Shown piece after piece: positions 58,180 through 64,000 of a stretch of DNA of 64,000 nucleotides. This DNA comes from Fallopia convolvulus (taxonomy: Eukaryota; Streptophyta; Magnoliopsida; Caryophyllales; Polygonaceae), in assembly GCA_964016875.1 (NCBI GenBank), contig OZ024735.1:8231338-8295337 (forward strand), in the 5' to 3' direction. Each line of letters begins with the position of its first letter. Position 1 is the first letter of the stretch. The notes beneath the pieces are model-generated. The model was not told the DNA's origin. It worked only from the letters and a program-made list of their open reading frames with translations, and searched no databases. A program made the translations under genes and the position numbers.

Positions 58180-60936
58180 ATGGGGATGATGGAGAAGGAG
58201 AAGGTGTGGGAAGTAGTGGTTCCCTTGGTAGCAATGGTGTTAATGGAAGGATGCACGATTGCGCTTACCATAACCGCAAACTCGGCCATGGAGAAAGGGA
58301 TGAACCAGTTTGTGTTTGTGGCGTATTCCAACGCTCTCTCTGCTCTCATCCTCCTCCCTTACTCTTACATCTTCCACACACACGGGTAGGGTTCGGCCTT
58401 TCTTAATTTATTAAATGACCACGTACTTCATTAATAGACTGTCCATCTTAATCCTGTACGTACGTTGATTGCAATATTGCAGGATGAGAGAGAGCCTTAA
58501 CTTCAAATTCATGTCGCGATTCTTCTTGCTGGGCATCACAGGGTCCCATTTTCCTATTCTCGATCTCAATTAACAACTTAATTGCCAAACATGAAATCAT
58601 TAATCATTTCTATTTCTAAACTAGATAACAAATAAGAACTTTTCAGTGTATTATTTGCCCTAAGATGATAGAATCAGCATACCTATTTTAGAAACTAAAA
58701 TCCTCAAAGAAAATGTCTAAACCCTTAGCAAAAAAATATTTAATTCATTAAATAAATAAAAATAACAAATCTTTCCAAAACAAGATGTTTATCCTATGCC
58801 TAACAACCCACCATACATCTCGACCTACTTATTCGGGTAGGGTTTTGATCAAGTTAGAAAAATAATTGAATAATTAACAGTTTGAGATAATTAACATCAT
58901 CATCATCATTGACCCAGTGAAGCTCCGCTACATCGGAATTTGGGGGTTAAGATGGTGGTATCCCTGCCCAAGGAAAAGGGGTACGCCCAATGGACTCAAG
59001 AAAAACCAAAATTCAACTATGTGACAATAATAACTGAATTTAGTTATAATGCACCAAAATTGATAAAGGAACTAAATCCATTTCAAAGGCAATGCATAAA
59101 AGCCAATGAACATGAGGATGCGCCCGGGCTTGAGATAATTAACATGGTAACTTTATTTTGCAGGATAACCATAGCTCAAAACCTAGCATTCACAGGGTTG
59201 CTCTACAGCTCGCCTATAGTGGTATGTGCAATGGGACTCCTCCTCCCTTGTTTCCAATTCTTCCTCGCTCTTCTTCAAGGGTACGTACATATACATATAT
59301 ATAAAGCATACACACACATATATTTATATATATATATATACCTGCTCGACCATTTGCAAAAACTTAGGGGCACCAAAAGAAATTTTCCTTAATTATTTAT
59401 GTTTTAAAATTGATTCTCATTGCTAATTGGTGAACATACACCATACATACGATAGGAAAACAAAGGTGGAGATGAGAAGAAGAAGCACCAAAATGAGGAT
59501 AGTTGGGATATCAGTATCATTCCTAGGAGCAGCTGTAGTGACAGCCTACAAAGGGCCTTCGATAGTTGAGAATCCACTGCTAAAGCCTCATGTTCATGTT
59601 CATGGCAATCACCCCATGTTTGTGTTTGTGTTCATGTCTTCCTCACTGTCACAGCAATGGGTTTTCGGGTGCCTTCTACTCGCTTGTGCGTCGTTTTTCC
59701 TAGCTGTATGGGGCACCTTACAGGTAACATCATCGCATGTCCCTATATTAATTTTGGTGCATTCTAATTAAATTCAGTTATTATCGTCACATAGCTACAT
59801 TTCAGTTTTTCTTGTGTCTATCGAGCATACCCCTTTCCTTTCAGCAGAGGTACCCCATCTTGACCCCCCCCCCCAGATTGCACTGTAGCGGAGCTTCACT
59901 GGGTCAATGATAATAACCTACATATATATATATATGCTCCAAATCATACAAAAGTGCACTTACTATATATGATAACTATTGACTAAGTTCTTAAGTACCT
60001 ATTTTAACTACTAGGTTGGGACGTTCAAAAAGCTCCCTGACATGATGGTAATTGTTACATGGTACATCATGCTTGGTACGATTCAAACCGCGGTTGTTGA
60101 CTTACTAGCAGAGCGTGACCTAAGCGCCTGGAAATTGAGCTTCAATTTGGAGTTGATAATAATTGTTTTAACGGTGAGTACGTAGGTTATGAATATGCGA
60201 TTTAAACATATGATTATGTAACTCTATAAGTATGATAAAGAGATAAAATATTAAGAAAACTTTAAAATACAACGTTATAAAAATGTGAATATGCGACTTT
60301 TAAATATGAATACAGTGTAATAGAGAAAGAATGATTATGCAACTCAAAAATATGAATACAATCATACAGTACAATGAATATGTAACTCAAAATCATGAAT
60401 ATAAACCGGGTGCCCGGTCTCACTATAAGAATGGTTTTACCTGAACTCACCTCACTACCTTAATTAACTTACGGCGATGGTGTTTTTTGTGCATGCATGA
60501 TTGGCCGGAGGAGGATTAGGCAACATTCGGGACATTTGTGAAAAGCCGAGTGCAGGCATGGTGCATGAGCAAGAAGGGCGCCATGTACGTTGCCTCGTTC
60601 AGGCCTTTTGGGATCTTATGGGCGTGCGCCATCACTCTTTCGTTCGTTGGGAGCAGTCTTCACTATGGCAGGTACGTGTACCGGTGTATATACATTACAC
60701 TTAATCATCATATATCCCCATGCTAGTGTTTTCATTTTATATATTTCATTTCCATATGTTTCAGTGTGGTGGGTGCGAGTATATCTGGACTAGGGTATTA
60801 TACAATGTTGTGGGCGGCAACCAAAGAAGAAGAAGAAGAGAGAATGGTAGATAAATTTGACAAGACGGAGTCCGCCGACGCCGACGATGATCATTTGAAG
60901 GCCCCTCTCTTGCACCATGACAACCCGGCGGTCTAA
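58180..60936 (+). CDS. WAT1-related protein (nodulin MtN21/EamA-type transporter), seven exons
   Basis: Exons by splice signals and frame: 58,180-58,385, 58,483-58,542, 59,164-59,280, 59,456-59,723, 60,015-60,173, 60,520-60,671 and 60,765-60,936; 1,134 coding bases, 377 residues. That is the usual family length. Landmarks: KVWEVVVPLVAMVLMEGCT (first membrane helix), NSAMEKGMNQFVFVAYSN, NLAFTGLLYSSPIVVCAMG, VEMRRRSTKMRIVGISVSFL, YKGPS, TAVVDLLAERDLSAWKL, and the second EamA-like half with RVQAWCMSKKGAMYVASF and GSSLHYG. The tail is hydrophilic (KEEEEERMVD...), presumably cytosolic. Family members have about ten helices and transport auxin, amino acids or other metabolites across the plasma membrane or tonoplast; the substrate here is unknown. 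Intron 2 starts with a poor donor (GTCCCA), although phase fits. Introns 2 and 4 hold SINE-like insertions. No disabling change is seen. Confidence 0.9.
58898..59129 (-). mobile_element. SINE-like retroelement in intron 2 of the WAT1-related gene
   Basis: A 232-base insertion is flanked by a perfect 16-bp duplication TTGAGATAATTAACAT (58,882-58,897 and 59,130-59,145). On the minus strand it ends in an ATG-repeat tail (complement of CATCATCATCAT at 58,898). A related copy lies inverted in intron 4. Length, long duplication and simple-repeat tail fit a SINE. Clear pol III A and B boxes were not identified, so the promoter origin is uncertain. Confidence 0.7.
59744..59912 (+). mobile_element. 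Second, diverged SINE-like copy in intron 4
   Basis: Aligned to the reverse complement of 58,898-59,129, it shares ATTTTGGTGCATTMTAAYTAAA, CAGTTATTATYGTCACATAG and TAGCGGAGCTTCACTGGGTC. It ends in TGATAATAAC. A C10 run near 59,865 is specific to this copy. The 5' end is diverged or truncated and no duplication was found. Confidence 0.6.
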
Positions 60937-61246
60937 AACTTGGTTCTCTATCTAATTCATTTCCACCTAGCTAGTTCAATCCGGAATGAATAATATATTA
61001 ATATATATATATATATATATCCACTACGTCCAGTTTTCTTTCTTTCAATTTCTATCGACTTTCTTTTTTTTATAGAAGGAAAGACAGTACTCTCTTTCTC
61101 CTTGAGAAGGCATTTTATTAAATAAGAAAAATTAAGTAGTCAACATCTACTTTCTTTCTTTCTTTTATTTTCTGAATTAAGGTTATGTTCAATATATTTG
61201 GTTTTCAATTACTGCAAGTCTAGTTCGAGCTGATACACGTGCACCC
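60937..61246 (+). other. 3' flank of the WAT1-related gene
   Basis: Likely 3'UTR followed by AT-rich spacer. It contains an (AT)n run near 60,998-61,020 and TTCTTTC repeats. The candidate polyadenylation word AATGAATAATATATT lies near 60,983. Confidence 0.45.
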
Positions 61247-61576
61247 TGATAAGTATTAAGCTTGGATAATATAAGTAATATGTATGTAATTTAGTTAGTT
61301 AAATGCGTCTGTAATAGAATAAGTCAGATGTTGTTTAACTGGCGCCATTGATTAGTTATGTAACTGTCATAGAGGTAGTTATTTACAGTTGTAGTTAGTC
61401 ATTACTATATAAGCATCAAGCGTGTAATGTAAAAGGATTAAGGCCTCTGAATAATATATCCAAATACAGAAGGATGCAACTGTATTTATTCTAAAAGAAA
61501 CCATGTGTTGTGTTCATTCTTTTCCCCTTCAAATTTGTGTTCTATTGTTCAGTTAAAACAAGGAATTTGTTCTTCA
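61247..61576 (+). repeat. Putative 5' LTR of the copia element
   Basis: It ends TTTGTTCTTCA immediately before ATTGGTATCAGAGC. A TATA box TATATAAGC lies at 61,406-61,414. The start is placed at TGATAAGTATTAAGC (61,247), but TGATACACG at 61,231 is an alternative. The second LTR is needed to decide. Confidence 0.65.
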
Positions 61577-61604
61577 ATTGGTATCAGAGCATAATAGAAG
61601 GACA

Positions 61605-64000
61605 ATGTCGACATGACATCGAAGTGATGATGACAATCCACAAAATGGATCCAACAATGGTGTGGGGAGTCATGGAGAAAAACTGATCACGTAAAAATAT
61701 CCTATGTTGTCCAAATGCAACTATGTTGTCTGGACAATTAAGATGGAGGTGTTCTTAACGGCCCAAGGGATATGGGAAGCAGTTGAAGGAACGTCTCTTA
61801 TTGATGCCAAGAAAGACAAGATGAATGGAAGAAATCCAAAGAGAAACCTGCAAGACATGACAAATCACAGAATTTCAAAGGGAAAGGCAAAGATCAAAGT
61901 GAGGAGGGTGAACAGAAAGGCAAGAGGCGTTTTGATAAGAACAAAATCAAATGCTTTGCTTGTGGACAGATGGGCCATTTCAAATCAGAATGTGACTTCA
62001 AAGATAAAGAAGAGAAGATGAATTTGGTTATGAACAAGAATGAGGAAGATGAGCCCACATTGTTGATGCTGAATAATGAAAATCTGATTTTTAGAAGTCT
62101 GTTGGCACCAGAAGAGTTGCAAGACTACAAGGCAGAGGAATTCAGCAGATGGTACTTGGATTCTGGAGCAAGTAACCATATGACTGGAGATCAAAGTCTG
62201 TTTGCATCCTTGGACAGGAATTTTGGAGGAAAGATCAAACTTGGAGATTGTTCATCCGTGGAGATATCAGGGAAAGGTACCATTCTCTTCTCAAGTTTAA
62301 ATGGTGAACATATTCCTCTTACTGAAGTCTATTACATCCCTAAACTTAGAGCAAATATTATAAGCATTGGACAACTTGATATGCATGGGAGCAAGTTTGT
62401 CATAAAGAATGGTGAAATGTTTATATACTCTAAGGGAGGAAGGCTGATAGCAAGAATCAAGAGGCAAATAAATAAGTTATATGTACTTCAGTTGAGGGTT
62501 GCCAAGCAGGAATGCTTACTGTCTCATTTGAACAATAAAACCTGGCTCTGGCATGCCAGGTATGGCCATTTGAGTTTCAACTCTTTAGGGAGTCTGTCCA
62601 AGAAAGCAATGGTGATAGGATTGCCTGAAATTGAACAAGTCAACAAGATTTGTGATATATGTGCCATGGGAAGGTTTCACAGAAGTCCTTTTCCACATTC
62701 ATCTGCGTACAGAGCCAAGCAACCTTTGGAATTGATACATGGAGACTTGTGTGGACCTATATCACCACCCACAATCGGAGGTAACATATATTTTTTTTCT
62801 ATTAGTAGATGATTTCTCCCGTTATATGTGGATTATTCTATTAAAAGGGAAGGATGAAGCTTTTGAGTGCTTTGTCAAGTTTAAGGCCTTAGTTGAAGTA
62901 GAAAAAGAAAAGAAGATTAAGGTGTTTAGAACGGATAGAGGTGGGGAGTTTACTTCTACAAAATTCAGGGAGTTTTGTGAGAAAGAGGCTATCAAAAGAC
63001 ACTTGACAGCACCCTACTCTCCCCAACAAAATGGGGTGGTTGAGAGGCAAAACCAAACCATTATAGAAACCACTTGGAGCATGTTGAAAAGTAAAGCCAC
63101 TCCTTCTCAATTCTGGGGTGAAGCAGTAAATTCAGCAGTGTATGTCCTGAACCGATCCCCCATAAAAAGCTTGTGTAATGTAACACCCTATGAAGCATGA
63201 CATGGGAGGAAACCTGTTCTGATACATCTTAGAGTCTTTGGGAGCATAGGCTTTGTAAAAGATGTAACTCCTCATTTATCTAAGCTGGAAGACAAATGTA
63301 GAAAAATGATCCTAGTTGGTTATGAAGATGGCTCCAAGGCATATAGATTGTATGATCCTGAAAAAAGGAAGATTGTCGTGAGCAGAGACATCAAGTTTGA
63401 TGAAGAGGCAAGTTGGAATTGGAGTAATGAAACAAGAGATGAAAGCAACTCAGTTTCCTGCACTTTTGATGTGAGCTACTCAGATTATCCAGAAAATGCT
63501 AAGCCTGGTAATATTCTGGCATCATCTGCAGGTTTGGCTCATGATTTAGGAGAGATGGACCATACTGTTTCTCCTTCAACTTATCAAGAACAGTCTACAC
63601 CAGCATCCAGTAGTAGAGATGGCTTAGGTGAAGAGGCTTATGATGACACTCCTCTAAGATATAGGTCTCTCCAAGAAATTTATGATGAGACGTAAGAGGT
63701 AGAGGAGGAAGTAGGCTTGTGTTTTTTAACAAGTGAGGAGCCAAACAATTTCAAAGAAGCCATAAGCAGCAGAGAATGGAAGAAAGCTATGGAGGATGAG
63801 TCCATTACAAAGAATGGGACGTGGAAACTGGTGAACCTTCCTAAATCTCACAAAGCTATAGGCTTGAGATGGATATACAAAGTCAAGAGAGATCCAGATG
63901 GGAAGATAAGCAAGTACAAGGCCAGACTTGTTGCCAAGGGATATGTGCAAAAGTTTGGAGTGGATCATGAAGAAGTATTTGCTCCAGTGGCCAGGTTAGA
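61605..64000 (+). pseudogene. Copia gag-pol polyprotein, inactivated
   Basis: Gag starts with a decayed head, then SKCNYVVWTIKMEVFLTAQG. It jumps near 61,820, losing most of the central UBN2 domain and changing frame, to the knuckle CFACGQMGHFKSEC (61,952-61,993). Protease: WYLDSGASNHMT (about 62,150-62,185). GAG-pre-integrase: WLWHARYGHLSFNSL, then CDICAMGRF (zinc-binding HHCC). Integrase catalytic core: HGDLCGP, FRTDRGGEFTS and NGVVERQNQTIIE, giving the D-D-E residues, but a frameshift in a T run near 62,790 splits it. In-frame stops lie near 63,198 and 63,693. Reverse transcriptase begins WKKAMEDESITKNGTWKLV ... YKARLVAKGYVQKFGVDHEE and leaves the window. It normally encodes all retrotransposition functions; here it is not translatable in one piece. 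Confidence 0.9.

Larger units (their letters stand above)
61247..64000 (+). mobile_element. Ty1/copia retrotransposon, 5' part (continues past the window)
   Basis: A putative LTR is followed by the primer site TGGTATCAGAGC (61,579-61,590) and a gag-pol region in copia order: gag, protease, integrase, reverse transcriptase. The right end, the second LTR and the target duplication are outside the window. Confidence 0.9.

Noticed and set aside
58940..59392. 150-codon frame running through intron 2 and exon 3 of the WAT1-related gene
   Set aside because: It reads through a SINE-like insertion and clear splice sites. The spliced model gives the expected family protein.

Overview
This window is nuclear DNA from a flowering plant, most likely a eudicot. 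It is AT-rich and intron-containing, and almost entirely built of plant transposable elements: CACTA, Helitron, plant-type LINE with RNase H, Ty1/copia, Ty3/gypsy with initiator-tRNA-Met primer sites, TRIM and SINE-like. No bacterial operon, CRISPR array, rRNA or tRNA gene was seen. Assignments rest on reading motifs and repeat boundaries by eye; no database search was possible.

One host gene looks intact: a seven-exon WAT1-related (nodulin MtN21/EamA-type) membrane transporter at 58,180-60,936. Its spliced reading frame closes exactly at 377 codons plus a stop. Introns 2 and 4 carry two related SINE-like insertions in opposite orientation. A second host gene, on the minus strand between about 11.3 and 15.6 kb, appears broken. 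A 5'-truncated LINE has landed exactly between its promoter/5'UTR and its first ATG, and an RNA-recognition-motif remnant of hnRNP-Q type lies downstream in the same orientation.

Layout. 1-1,529: end of a CACTA transposon with a 42-bp tandem array. 2,970-7,846: complete non-autonomous LTR retrotransposon with CpG-rich palindromes and a hairpin-repeat array, flanked by TTATT. 9,312-10,472 and 16,850-18,042: two opposed copies of a gypsy 3' tail plus LTR. 11.2-15.6 kb: the LINE-split gene. 16,571: 3' end of a plus-strand Helitron. 18,234 to about 19,843: a minus-strand non-autonomous Helitron. 20.1-21.2 kb: decayed copia gag. 21,664-28,372: gypsy element holding only a gag, flanked by AAGTA. 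28,441-33,602: full-length but inactivated LINE with a 16-bp target duplication. 33,756-56,172: very large minus-strand gypsy element (element A) with LTRs of about 4 kb. Its gag start was later hit by a second LTR element (B, 41,952-49,833, GGGTT duplication) and by a solo LTR (C, 49,910-51,668, TTTCT duplication). 56.6-57.2 kb: TRIM-like element. 61,247-64,000: Ty1/copia element running off the window, with LTR, primer site, gag, protease, integrase and the start of reverse transcriptase, carrying frameshifts and stops.

The main story is layered insertion. Several independent insertions, most dated relative to each other by nesting and confirmed by matching target-site duplications, have enlarged the space between two genes. 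They have also disabled one gene. All retroelement coding regions seen carry stops, frameshifts or deletions, so none looks autonomous now.
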